This document shows, piece after piece, positions 48,648 through 59,100 of a stretch of 64,000 nt of DNA. The notes under the pieces are model-generated. The model saw only the letters and a list, made by a program, of their open reading frames with translations, was not told where the DNA came from and did no database searches. The stretch is from Cenococcum geophilum 1.58. Lineage: Eukaryota; Ascomycota; Dothideomycetes; Gloniales; Gloniaceae. Every line of letters starts with the position of its first letter. Positions within the stretch are counted from its first letter, which is position 1. The DNA lies in contig KV748176.1 of the NCBI GenBank assembly GCA_001692895.1, positions 2,480,001-2,544,000 of the forward strand. The letters run 5' to 3'. The position numbers were made by a program, and so were the translations under genes.

Positions 48648-49010
48648 CACAACCAACGATTCCACCACAACCAGTCTGCCACAGAGCAGACGACCTCCTC
48701 TACAACCAGTCTGCCGCAGGGCAGACGACCTCCTCTACAACCAGTCTGCCGCAGGGCAGACGACCTCCTCTACAACCAGTCTGCTGCAGAGCAGACGACC
48801 TCCTATAACCAGTCTGCTGCAGAGCAGACGGCCTCCTACAACCAGTCTGCTGCAGAGCAGACGACCTCCTACAACCAGTCTGCTGCAGAGCAGACGACCT
48901 CCTACAGCCAGTCTGCTGCAGAGCAGACGACCTTCTACAACCAGTCTACAGCCGTTGTGCTGTAGACGACCTCTACTGCAACCGGTCCACAGCTGTCGCG
49001 CTATAGGCAA
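48648..49010. repeat. 32-38 bp satellite with a hairpin in every unit
   Basis: About ten head-to-tail units, accagtctgctgcagagc plus agacgacctcctac. Each holds the inverted pair gtctgc...gcagac around a PstI-like core. The last two units are more diverged but keep the pairing (gtctaca...tgtagac and gtccaca...ctatagg-like). The 91-codon minus-strand frame here is repeat-derived. Not RIP-mutated. Confidence 0.9.
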
Positions 49011-49810
49011 TCAAACTATAGAGGACCGCAGGCGTACCGTAGGCGTACCGTAGGCGTACCGCAGACAATGCACTGCTAGGGTAGCTATAGTAGGGGATAG
49101 GGGAAGGGGACCGGCCCGTGTTACCATTAGCACGTTAAATATAAGGTGTATAGGCGAATTAGTGTTTATACCCTATACAGACAACCTCGTAAAAAATTTC
49201 CTATGGGAGTGGGTTTACGTAACGAGGTTCGCCCTTATAAAATACCCGTTTTCTAGAACGTAAATCTAGAATTAGTAGGTTACTTTTGGGGAGAGTACCT
49301 ACTAATTACTAATTCCCTACCCATTTCTTTAGTAAGGAGGAGGAATAGGGTATAGAATAAAACAGTCGTATAGGGGTAATTGGTAGCTACTTTCAAGCTA
49401 GTAAGCTATATAGTTTCTCTTATTTCTTATATGCAAAACTACGTTAAAAATTTATCTTTTAGAGCGCTTTTTCTACTCTAGGAACGGCAGAATACGGCAG
49501 AAATAGATAAAAGAGCCAGGATTTCCTTTTCTTGGTGTAAACTGGACCATAGTGAGCAAAATACCAGAACGAAAAAACACTAGTCGCTAGAGCTCCCGTA
49601 GCATTTTAAAACCGGGCCAGAGTGTCCACTTAGCTACTAGTATATGTTAAGCTGCCTAGAAAGGATTCATGTATATAGAACTATAGCGCTATAGCCTAGA
49701 GGCTGCATGCGCAGTATTGTACGTAGCACAACACAATTGGATATAAAAAAAATAAAAAAAATTTAATAGCTAATAAGCCTAGCCTAAGGTTAATATAAAG
49801 TAAATAGGTA
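49011..49810. other. Mixed non-RIP DNA without a gene call
   Basis: Three gtaccgcaggc-like repeats at 49.03-49.07 kb, then balanced-composition DNA to about 49.74 kb with no convincing frame, then an A-rich patch where RIP-type text resumes. Confidence 0.35.
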
Positions 49811-49829
49811 ACTTAGCTTTTAAACAGCC

Positions 49830-50985
49830 CCAATAGTATAGGGCCCTAAGGCGTTTATATAAAGTTATAAACTAGAACTGAAAGCTAATAATAACCCCCT
49901 AATAACGCCTTACTTAGTAGGAATAGCATTATATAATATACTCCTAACGCCTACCCTTTACGGAGTAGGACACTGCTTAAGCAGTAGACTTATATTAGCC
50001 AGTTAATCTTATATATTTACTCCCTATCTATAGTAAAGGAGCTGTTAGTACATTATAGGATAGTTTAATTAGTATTCTAGCTAAGCCCTTTATAAGCGCT
50101 CTGCCTTATATAGGCAGTATAATAACTCCTATTAATCTGCCTTATATTAAGGGAGGACTTATATTTAAGACGCTAAGCAGCTAGCACTTAAAGGCATATA
50201 GACTTATACCCTTATTTATATATTCTCCTATTCTTAAGTATACCCCTTTTACAAAGGATATTATATTATATTAAACATTGCCGAAGAAGTAGTTATTATA
50301 TTCTATATCCCCAACAGTATTAATTATAACTTCTTCTTAAGTAATATCACACAACCCCTAAGTACTTGCGAGTGCAGCGTTTCTAAATTATTAGTTAGTA
50401 AGTAGGAATTTATAAATAGAGAAACTAACTTTAGGGATAGCAACGGCAACTTAAAGGCGTTAACTAGTATAAAAAGTAACTTTAGTAATAAGGATTAAGA
50501 ATAGGACGTAGAGACATTATATAGTAGGAAAAGTGGCTTTAGTACTAAGGATTAAGAAATAGGGGTAGATAGTAATAAAAAGATATTAGTTAATAACGAG
50601 GCTAACGATATTAACTAAAAATGGGTGACCATTAAATACGGTGTCCTTAACTCTATAGTTTTAAGTTTATAAATATAAGATATAAATATAAAGAAGAGTT
50701 CTAATAAAAATTAGTAAAAGGATTAAACTTTTACCTTATATACCTACCTTAGCCTTTCCTCGCTTAGCCTATTATAAAATAAAACAATATTTCGCTATTT
50801 CTACTAGAGTTTCTACCCGCTTAACTTATAGCGAGCTATAAAGCATTTGCGAGGATCTAGGCCTTCCTTTAAATAAACTTATTTACTACCTTAAAAGCGA
50901 TAATAGAAGGCGAATGTATGCTAATAACTTAGGGGTTTTTAATTTCCTTATGGACCTAGAACGCATGCCATCTTAGTAACTGTTA
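49830..50985 (+). pseudogene. Decayed coding sequence of a repeated unknown family
   Basis: The plus strand reads like protein over about 900 bp with mostly Q/W-to-stop interruptions: NPLITPYLVGIALYNILLTP near 49.9 kb, DAKQLALKGI near 50.18 kb, ITQPLSTCECSVSKLLVSK near 50.35 kb, the acidic module KSNFSNKDQEQDVETLYS near 50.47 kb and STKDQEIGVDSNKKILVNN near 50.54 kb. In a different frame it ends LTYSELQSICEDLGLPLNKL and YANNLGVFNFLMDLERMPS (50.82-50.97 kb). The acidic module is also present at 35.59-35.7 kb after the MADS-like fragment, so both may come from one repeated gene family. Function unknown. Confidence 0.4.
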
Positions 50986-51700
50986 GTCGTATTTAAGACC
51001 ACGGTACTTATAGGTTTACACCTTAAGAATATAAATGTGCTATTCTACGGTGTTTTCTCTTTATTTAAATTATTTCTCTACTTATTATATATAGCGGTTG
51101 TTTATCTATTCCGATATAGTAGCGAGGGGTAGTTAGGTTACGCGAGGGGGCTTAGACTTATAGCTACGCTTATAGGGCTGTTTATATAGGAACTTCTTTA
51201 AGTGTATTTAAGTAGGCTTTAGGTCGTTATAAAGTTCATAGGGGTCTTTATATGGGAACTTCTTTAATATTTCTAGATCTAGCCTTATATATTTCTTTTA
51301 TTTCTAGTTTTAGTATTTTTATAACATTTTACGTATACTTTTAAGAGCACGTAAGCAGTCTCTGGTGGCCACCTTATATATTCGGTAAAGCGTCAGATAT
51401 AAAATACACGTATTAGATAGCGCTAATAGTGGGCTTTTATAAGTAGCGGTTTATAAGGGTGTGGCCAGAGCGGGTCGGCCGCCCTCCCTACTAGTGGTGG
51501 CAATCTTGAAGTACCTTTGCGCTTTAATTACTGCTATAAATACCGCTAATTATACTACGGAGCCCGTCCTGCAGCTCTTGGCATGAGTTTTACCAACTCG
51601 TCTTCGTATAGTTGAAATGTTTCCGCAATCGAAATGCCTAGTTACTTAATAGGCAAAGCGTGGGACAAGCTCAAAATGTGAGTCACGTGCTGGGGCCACA
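50986..51700. other. RIP-to-non-RIP transition zone, no gene seen
   Basis: AT-rich until about 51.4 kb, with two copies of tttatat(a/g)ggaacttcttta at about 51.19 and 51.25 kb. Balanced composition from about 51.44 kb on. No convincing coding frame. Confidence 0.4.
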
Positions 51701-52109
51701 GATATAGTAGGCCATTTTTATCTCAGTAAGCGACTTAGACGGCAAGGGCAAACTAAAGGCGCACTCACTAATACTAAAGTATCACTAGTCTTCGTCCTAA
51801 AAAACGCCACTTTTTTTAACCAATCAGCTATCTACCGACCTTTAGTTTGCCCTGCCGTCTGAGGGCGTTTGGTGCTGAACTCTATAGCGCTTAACTTTAA
51901 TTTTCGCGATTTTGTATGGGAGACACTCTCTCCCGTATATTTAACACCCTAATAATACCTATTTAACCTAATAAGCTAACGAGTTGAGTTAGACTAGTCT
52001 CCTTTACAATCGATTACTTTTTTATGATGGGAACACCACTTCCTTACGAGTTACGCGCTTCTAGTATTTGGGTAGATACTGATGCGTCCCCAGCACTAAT
52101 ATACTAGGA

Positions 52110-52725
52110 AGCTTATAATCGTCTCTATAAACGTCTACACGAACGTCTCCATCGTCTCCATAAACGTCTGCACGAACGTCTGCATAAACGCTTGCACAAA
52201 GCTCTACTCAAAGCCCTACACAAGGCTCTGCTCGAGCTCTATTGAGGCTCTGCTCGAAGCTCTATCGAAGCTCTACTCGAAGCTCTATCGAAGCTCTACT
52301 CAAAGCTCTGCTCGAGACTGCTGAGACTCTGCTCGAGACTCTGCTCGAGACTCTGCTCGAGACTCTGCTCGANNNNNNNNNNGAGACTCTGCTCGAGACT
52401 CTGCTCGAGACTCTGCTCGAGACTCTGCTCGAAGCTCTGCTCGAGGCTCTGCTCGAGGCTCTGCTCGAGACTCTGCTTGAAGCTCTGCTCAAAGCTCTGC
52501 TCGAGGCTCTGCTCGAAGCTCTGCTCGAAGCTTTATNGAAGCTCTGCTCGAAGCTTTATCGAAGCTCTGCTCGAAGCTCTATCCGAAGCTCTGCTCGAAG
52601 CCCTATCCGAAGCTCTGCTCGAAGCTCTATCGAAGCTCTGCTCGAAGCTCTGCTAGAAACTCTATCGAAGCTCTATTGAAGCTCTGCTTGAAGCTTAGCT
52701 CGAAGCTCTATCGAAGCTCTTGGGG
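52110..52725. repeat. 12-bp satellite array (gctctgctcgaa), interrupted by an N gap
   Basis: Starts as cgtctgcacgaa/cgtctccataaa units and shifts into gctctgctcgaa, gctctgctcgag and gctctatcgaa units. Ten Ns at 52373-52382 mean the true length is unknown. On the minus strand the unit is agagcttcgagc, one base different from agagcttcgtgc at 31 kb. The 145- and 76-codon frames here are repeat text and not genes. Confidence 0.92.
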
Positions 52726-52775
52726 GGGTGGGGGGTTGAAGAGGCTGGGGGGGTNGTGGGGCATNGGGAGGGGAT
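52711..52775 (+). repeat. G-rich tract with ambiguous bases
   Basis: Runs of three to seven G (tgggggggtggggggttgaa and following) with several N calls, next to the satellite. It could fold as a G-quadruplex. Further single Ns up to 52985 mark poor base quality. Confidence 0.7.
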
Positions 52776-53156
52776 TCGCGAGTCGTCGCAAAATATCGCG
52801 TNGAGAAATTTCGACCTGTAATTTTAGAACTTTATATTGGCTAAAATGNATAAATAAGTACATAGATAAATAAAGCGGCCCTTAGAATATAATCGATTAC
52901 CTTTTATAGTAGTTNACTAGTTAACTNGTGGAGATATATTACTCTTTAGCAGTGTCGCGTTNGGTTAACGAGTNGACCCTCTTANACTTTCGCACCAAAG
53001 GCCCTCAGACGGTAAATGAGACAGCGCTTTTAAGTACAGGGGTTATATAACGCTAGCAGGGGTTTAATAAAGCTAGTAGGGGTTGTATATAAAGCTATAC
53101 TAGTTAAGTACTAGCGAGATTTATCTCGTTTGCCGCCTGAGTCGCTTACTGAGATA

Positions 53157-53670
53157 AGGCCATTTTAGTCGCTCCCAGAGCGTTGAGCAAGCTCTGACCT
53201 CCAACCCTTACGCCAGTGAGCACTTTTGGACAGATTCTTGGTAGTAGAACAACTCGAGTCCGTAATACCTGCGCTTGGAATAAAAAGCTCTTCAAGTCTG
53301 CGAAGACCAGCTGAGGTACGCACTCATTATGTAGTCCTATCCAGAAACCCAAATGGGCTAGTCTGTCTTATGCTTGGCGAAATCACCTCATCCTGGCCCG
53401 AGCTCGGTATATATACCTTCGTTAAGTTACCCCTTTTTTTGGGAGGGGGGTTTTACGATTCGTTCTGTACCTTACCACAATATACTGTTCTGCTCTCTTG
53501 ATCCCCTCAGCCTACCGTGGAATACCATACCTAGGCTCTGACTCTGACGGGGTATACGTGAATGATTCACTCTGCGATGTTGATGTAAGACAAATTTTCT
53601 AGCTACATGTAGTGATTAAGCTCAGCTTTGCCCGATTCTTGACCTGTAAAACTCAAACGGTACGCTAGAA
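53157..53670. other. Non-RIP intergenic DNA downstream of the host gene
   Basis: Balanced composition. Two overlapping open frames of 68 (minus) and 91 (plus) codons exist, but neither looks like a known protein. It likely includes the 3' untranslated region of the gene at 53671-54650. Confidence 0.35.
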
Positions 53671-54650
53671 TTAAGATTCACGGGAGCTCTCAACACTACT
53701 TATGAATGCTAACAATGCCAGCATCACTACCAGCGGTGAGTACAGCCTGAGAAAGTCAAACATTGCGGGCTAGACTCACCTGTCACACTTGTCAAGACGA
53801 AGCTGGCAACTGTAAACGCCGTCTGCGCGTCTTTCGTCACAGCCACCCAAGTAATACCAATGATTAAAGAGATCAACCATGGGAGGCATCCTACAATAAT
53901 GACCCTGGAAAGATTCCACCCCTCTACGAACTCGAGCGCATGACGTTTGTCCTCTTGTCGCAGCCGAAAAACCCACTCAATCCATGCCGTCTCGGTGTTG
54001 ATCTTGGATGCATTCTTGTAGGTATAGAGGATCTCTTGAAGGATCAGGTTGTCGAGTGGAATTGGATGTGGCCGGCTAATTCGATTATACTGGAATTCGA
54101 GTTATTCGTCATAGTTCCTAGGTTTCCACCAGCCGAAAAGTCACTGAATACGTGAATTTGGTTCCCTTACCTCGAGTATTCGAAAGCTACGGAGTGTTTT
54201 TAGCCCAAACCAGCGTCTCCAGAAACCGCACATTCGAGTCCGGTATTTCTGCCTCATTTGCGTAAAGAGTTGTGAATCATTCACGATCAAATCAGGCTTC
54301 TGCTTGAGAGCTTGTTGGTAGCTCTCCGGGGTACGATATCGGCTCTCCATTGTCGTCATGATTGGTTCCATCACACAAGTGCCGTTATGACGATAGCAAA
54401 TAATGTTGAGTGAGCAAATTGCTCGGTCGACATTATATTGCGGCTGACCGTCTTGCTTTGCTGTCCTTGGACCGATCGTCTGCTGAAGAACTGTGGCATG
54501 TACTGGTGGAACTAGTCCTTCAACAATTACATCCTCGTTATCGCTGTCCGAAATTTCTGGTATTTCGGTGGATGGTACACTGTCGAAAGATCCGATGGAC
54601 CGTGAAATTGAAGTAGCGTATTCGTGTACTCGAGGTGGTACATTGGCCAT
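53671..54650 (-). CDS. Two-transmembrane fungal protein of unknown function, three exons
   Basis: Exon 1 is 54650-54171, intron 1 54170-54090 (81 bp, GTAAGG...TTCCAG), exon 2 54089-53780, intron 2 53779-53727 (53 bp, GTGAGT...CTCAC...GGTAG), and exon 3 53726-53671. The product is 281 residues. I take the first ATG (54650): an in-frame TGA lies upstream with no other ATG. The N-terminus is acidic and probably disordered (EISDSDNED). The middle has MRQKYRTRMCGFWRRWFGLK and PLDNLILQEILYTYKNA, then WIEWVFRLRQEDKRHALEFV, then two membrane helices (VIIVGCLPWLISLIIGITWV and AFTVASFVLTSVTVMLALLA). I recall this W.RLRQ.D.RHALEFVEGW plus two-helix plan as a common hypothetical family of ascomycetes; that is from memory. 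Without intron 1 removal two stops appear, but with it the spacing matches the family. It is not RIP-mutated despite its repeat-filled neighbourhood. Confidence 0.8.
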
Positions 54651-54860
54651 ATCCAACTCTGTTTCAATTATAGCAAGTAGTAATATGAAACTTGATAATA
54701 ATCGTACTCAGGGTATGAATGGGAATATTCTATAATCTGGCATCTTGGGATCTTATAGCAGGATCAGGCTGGCTACATATAGGAAGTCGAAGCTACTTGT
54801 TTTTGTTGGCTGCATGGACTGCGCCCCAAATCGTGGCAATGCACAGCTCGCTGAGCCTGC
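54651..54860 (-). promoter_or_regulatory. Promoter region of the two-helix gene
   Basis: 210 bp between the start codon and the LINE poly(A) tail. AT-rich patch near 54.66-54.74 kb. No specific motif identified. The LINE end lies immediately upstream of this gene. Confidence 0.3.
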
Positions 54861-55110
54861 TTTTTTTTTTTTTTTTTTTTTTGAAATCATACACCGTTTT
54901 AGCTGCCCTAAGGGCGCCATGCCGGGTCTTCTATTTTACAGAGGTAGGTCTTGGGTAATCACCCGTCTCACCTGCAGCAGTGATTCCGTGAGGCCCTCGT
55001 CCGCCTGTCTTCCACGTGCTGTAGGTGTATGGTGCCCAGGAGAGAAGCAAGCGTCTAAAAAGCAAGGGAACTAGAAAAGAACGCCATCGTAATGTAATTA
55101 TAAAGACATA
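54861..55110 (-). mobile_element. 3' end of a LINE with a 22-bp poly(A) tail
   Basis: 22 T at 54861-54882 on the plus strand is a poly(A) tail on the minus strand, preceded there by GC-rich text ending gctaaaacggtgtatgattt. This is how a non-LTR retrotransposon ends. It is either the 3' untranslated region of the LINE at 55111-64000 or a separate 5'-truncated insertion. The sharp change from non-RIP to RIP text near 55.1 kb argues for the second, the position and orientation for the first. I found no target duplication. Confidence 0.5.
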
Positions 55111-55687
55111 TGCAAGCAGGGTAAGTTCCTATATAAAGGAAATAATTAAAATTAAATAATTAAAAAGTAGTGAATATACAAAATACCTCTGTTCTGTACT
55201 ATATATTAAAGCTAAGCCTTTTTAGGGCCTGTTTTCTTACTATAATACTATCTATCTTTTGCTAATATCATATATAACGTGTCTACCGTTAAGAGAAACT
55301 TAAGTGGTTACTTCTAGTCTATTCCTAGCCTCTATAAACTGCCCTAGGAGGCCTATTTATACTATATAGATTACTATCTTCTTTACTAACTATATCTTGT
55401 TTAAGATCTTTTAAATGCTCTAAGGTTAGCTATTATACGGCTATATTTCTTTCCTTAGTTCTTTAAAATTAGGATATTTAACTAGGACGTATTGTCCTAT
55501 CTATTTATCCCTATACGTGCACCTTAAGTCAGGCGCACGTTTAATCCTATAGAGGTAGCTCTTTAGAGCTACCTTTCCTATTTGGATCTGAGTAAGTATA
55601 GCTAAAAGGGCCTTTGGTATGTCGTTATATATCTTAAGCCTCTGCTTTAAAATCTTTAGTGCTAGTCTATATAACTCCCTTCCCGTT
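55111..55687 (-). mobile_element. Tad1-like LINE, C-terminal part of ORF2
   Basis: On the minus strand the text reads RELYRLALKILKQ, then NDIPKALLAILTQIQIGKVA, LYRIKRAPDLRCTYR and VLVKYPNFKELRKEI. This is the tail after RNase H in Tad1-clade LINEs, where the family has a C.C....Q...H.L..C motif. It ends near QIGLLGQFIEARNRLE. RIP has changed Q and H codons and put stops in the frame. It continues at 63702 beyond gypsy G: the text before the insertion joins in the same frame across the target site. Confidence 0.65.
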
Positions 55688-56105
55688 TATTACGGACGCT
55701 TTAAGTACAATGTTACGACTACTTGGAGAGGAGTCGGAAGAAGCTAGTTGGTTAATACAAGCACGGTCTAGGATGGAGCCAGTAGAACCATGTGACGAAG
55801 AATAGTAAGCGAGTTACATAACATGCTACGTATTAAACGAGAGGAATGAGAGGAACTTATGTACCTTACGTATAACACGTATATTATGTATAAAAAGGAT
55901 TTTATAGGAGTACGGTTGTGTATTTAAGGACCCTTAATCCCTACCTAGATAGTTCCTTCCTTGTAGTAATTCTTAGAATATAATTAGAGTTAATCTGTTA
56001 GGTAACCACTCTACCAGTTATAAATGTTGTTGACTTACTTATATTACCTACATACCTAGCCCATTAATGAGCCTATTGTAGTACTTGCTATAAGGTTTCG
56101 TTATA
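55688..56105 (+). repeat. Left LTR of gypsy G
   Basis: 418 bp, preceded by CCGTT. Confidence 0.9.
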
Positions 56106-59100
56106 TAATTACTACCTAGTTATAGTCTTAATAAGTTAAATAATATGCCACTAAAAGCAGCCACTACGACGCCATTGACGGCGGCAACTACTTTAAGGTT
56201 AGGAGGTGATACTAGTATAGCGGATACTAACTTATAATAACCTGTAACGGTTAGGTAACTATAAGAGATAGTTAACTAGTTAATAGAGAATAATGTAATA
56301 CTTAAATAAAGGATTAATGGGATAGGGGTAGTAAAGATCAAGTTACCTTTGATTAAGAGATTCTTAGGAGAGAGGTTAAAGCTTAAAGGATTTCTTATAT
56401 AAATGCACTTTAAAGTTATGCAAGAAGGGGTAAAACTGCTAATACCTATGGATCGAATAGCTTATGCAGGACTATTCCTATTAGGGAGAGTACTTAAATA
56501 GTTTAAGCCTTACCTTATAGAAATATAGGTAAATGGAATAATAACTACTAACTAAGAGGTGCGGTTTATATTCTTAAGTTAGGAGGGGTTTACGGAGCAA
56601 CTTATACAGATATTTAGAGATCTAGAGGCAGTAACTATAGCGGAAAGAAAACTCTAAAATATTACGTAACGAACTTTAGCAATTAAGTATATAACAGTTT
56701 TAGACATTAGCTATATAAGTTAAGTGGAATAATAAGGCGCTTATGGCACAGTATAAATACGGACTTAAGGCTAAAGTTTAGGATATAATTATTCTAATAG
56801 AAGATGTAGACACCCTAAGAGATTTAATAGATTAAGTAATAAAGATTAATAATAGGATCTACTAAAGGGAATAGGCTAAGAAAGGCTAGGATAGAATTCT
56901 ATAGTTATATAAGACGTAGAGTACGTAATAACTAAAGATAAGTTAGAAACTATGGTATAGCGCAGAGCTAATAGACCTAAGTGGTATTAAAGAAACCTAT
57001 AAGAGATAGAGTAAGAAACTATAGAAACCTAAAGGTTAAGGATCTAGTAATTATAGGACTAAGGAGTAAAGGCTAAACCAGGGATTTTAGCAGCAGAAGA
57101 CGTTTAGGCGGACTCTATAGCAAAGTTAATAGTTTAAAGACGGAGCTTATATAAATTGCAGGAAATAAGGTTATTTTGTAAGGGATTATAAAGATAGTTA
57201 GAGTTACTATGCAATAAAGGGAACCAGACTAGTAGGAGACATATATATATAATAGGATAATAGTATACTATAAGGAACAAAAGAATGTTTAATTAGAAGT
57301 TTTATATTTTGTTATAATAATACATACCAAATTTATAAAGACGCTAAGTACGGCGTAAGCTATTAGCTATAAGAGCTAGAGTTAAGAGGACTTAAGGGAA
57401 CTAGAGAGTTAGATAAAGAATAAAATTAACTCTATAAGCTAGATTAAGATATTATAGTAATATACGGACAGAGATTAGTAATAATAATAATAGAGTTAGA
57501 GTACTTATTAATTAACAGCGATAAGGAAAATAAAGGAACTAACTAGGGGTATCTAAACCTTAATAACGTAATAGAAGTAGAGACTAAGACCGCTATAGAG
57601 TAAGGTTTAGTAACGGGCATTATAACACTGTTAAATACGGCATCTATTGCTTTATAAGATGGAAGGAAGAGTATCTTATAGAGATTAAGCAAGCAGACAA
57701 CTGCTAGTGCTAATTCACCACTTAATAAAGGTAAAAGGCTAAAGGCTTAAGATTTTTAAGATAAGATAAAAGAGATCTAAGATTTTAAAGATAGGATAAG
57801 GATAGCTTAAGGACCTATAACGGACGAAAACCAATAAAGCAGAGCAGTAGCTTAGTTTAAAGATATACAAATAAGCTCGGGATAAGAGTTCCTAACGGCA
57901 TAAGATTCTTAAAACGAGATATATAAGATTTAAGACTCTTAAGACAAGATAAGAACACTATAAACGCCTAATTAGACTAAGGCGGGAGCTAAGCTTAAGT
58001 TAGAAGTAAGCTTAGGATTAAAGAATCTAAGGAACTAAAGATTTGGAGTATAAATAAGGGTATCTATAGATAAGAGGTAAGAGGCTTCTTTATAGATTAG
58101 AGAATCTATAATATAAATAGTAACTAAACTAGGAGACAAGTATATAGACCTAGAGGACTTACTAGGAGAATATAGTATTTGGCCTAAAGATTAAAAAGTT
58201 AATATTAAGATTAAGAAGTAAGAAGACTTTAAGGATCTACTTATAAGGCGCGAAAGGAAAGAAACTATAGAGGAATTTAGAGCAAGAATTACCTTATAGT
58301 AATAGCAGAAACTAGATAAAAGATCTAGTATACTAGGTCGTATAAGGGACAGAGCACTAGTATAAAGAATTACTAATAGGCCTAAAGTAGGCATACTAAG
58401 AGCCAAGTAGCTTACTAAATTGGAAGAAGAAGAGGATCTAGGGATCCTAACTAGGTTTAAAGAACGATATATAAAAGGCTGTCACGATATAGTAATAAAG
58501 AGATACTTCTTTACGGATACGCTGTATACACTTAAGGGGTTATACTAAAAGTGGTATAGATAACGACATAATAATAAGTGGAAAGATTTCTATATATAGT
58601 TAGATATAAAAAGTTGTCTAAGACCACCCGATTATAGAAAAGGCTATAACTTATATTAAAGGAGCCTTAATTATAACGTTAACGGATTTAAAGGAGTAAT
58701 TAGAGGACTAGAGAAGTAAGAGACGAATTTTAGTACCTATAAATAAAGTTATAACGCTTAGATCAACACGAGAGAGGTTTAAACTTAAGGATGAAGATAA
58801 GCCGAGAGTTAACCTAAGACACTAGGTATATTATATATTGGCATAGATTATATATATAGATAATGCGTATAATATATATAGAGCACTAAAGAATAAAAAT
58901 TAGAAATATCTAATAAGGATATATTAGATAACGGATAAGGTAAAGTATAGAAACGCTAGGTATATATATAGTTGGCATCTAGTAGAAGTTTAAGAATAAG
59001 GGAACTTAATACTTTAACTAGGAAGATTCCTTACGGAAGAATGCCTAAATGGATAATAATGGTGGGAATGTCTAGAGAATACCTATCTATGGTATATTAA

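Larger units (their letters stand above)
51719..53156. mobile_element. Fold-back-like inverted-repeat element around a satellite core
   Basis: Outer inverted repeats of 27 bp (51719-51745 and 53130-53156, core tctcagtaagcgact, two mismatches) and inner inverted repeats of 21 bp (51855-51875 and 52992-53012, ccgtctgagggc.tttggtgc, one mismatch). The distances between outer and inner repeats are similar on the two sides (109 and 117 bp). Each arm is itself bounded by inverted ends: ttagacggcaagggcaaact with its reverse complement at 51839-51863 on the left, and ctcagacggtaaatgaga with tctcgtttgccgcctgag on the right. The texts between these ends differ. No transposase frame. The core holds the 12-bp satellite, an N gap and a G-rich tract. 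I read it as a fold-back/MITE composite of unknown family. Confidence 0.55.

Noticed and set aside
48735-49010. 91-codon minus-strand frame with Leu/Cys/Arg repeats
   Set aside because: Wholly inside the hairpin satellite.
52242-52873. Glu/Thr/Leu-repeat frames of 65-145 codons crossing the N gap
   Set aside because: They are 12-bp repeat text with undefined bases. No evidence of a gene.
53146-53501. Overlapping 68- and 91-codon frames on both strands
   Set aside because: No family character and they overlap each other. Left as intergenic DNA.
54104-54141. Two stops read as evidence that the two-helix gene is broken
   Set aside because: Both fall in an 81-bp segment with proper GT...AG ends, and removing it restores the spacing expected for the family.
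54410-55074. Several 68-109 codon plus-strand frames
   Set aside because: Antisense to exon 1 of the host gene or reading through the LINE poly(A) tail.
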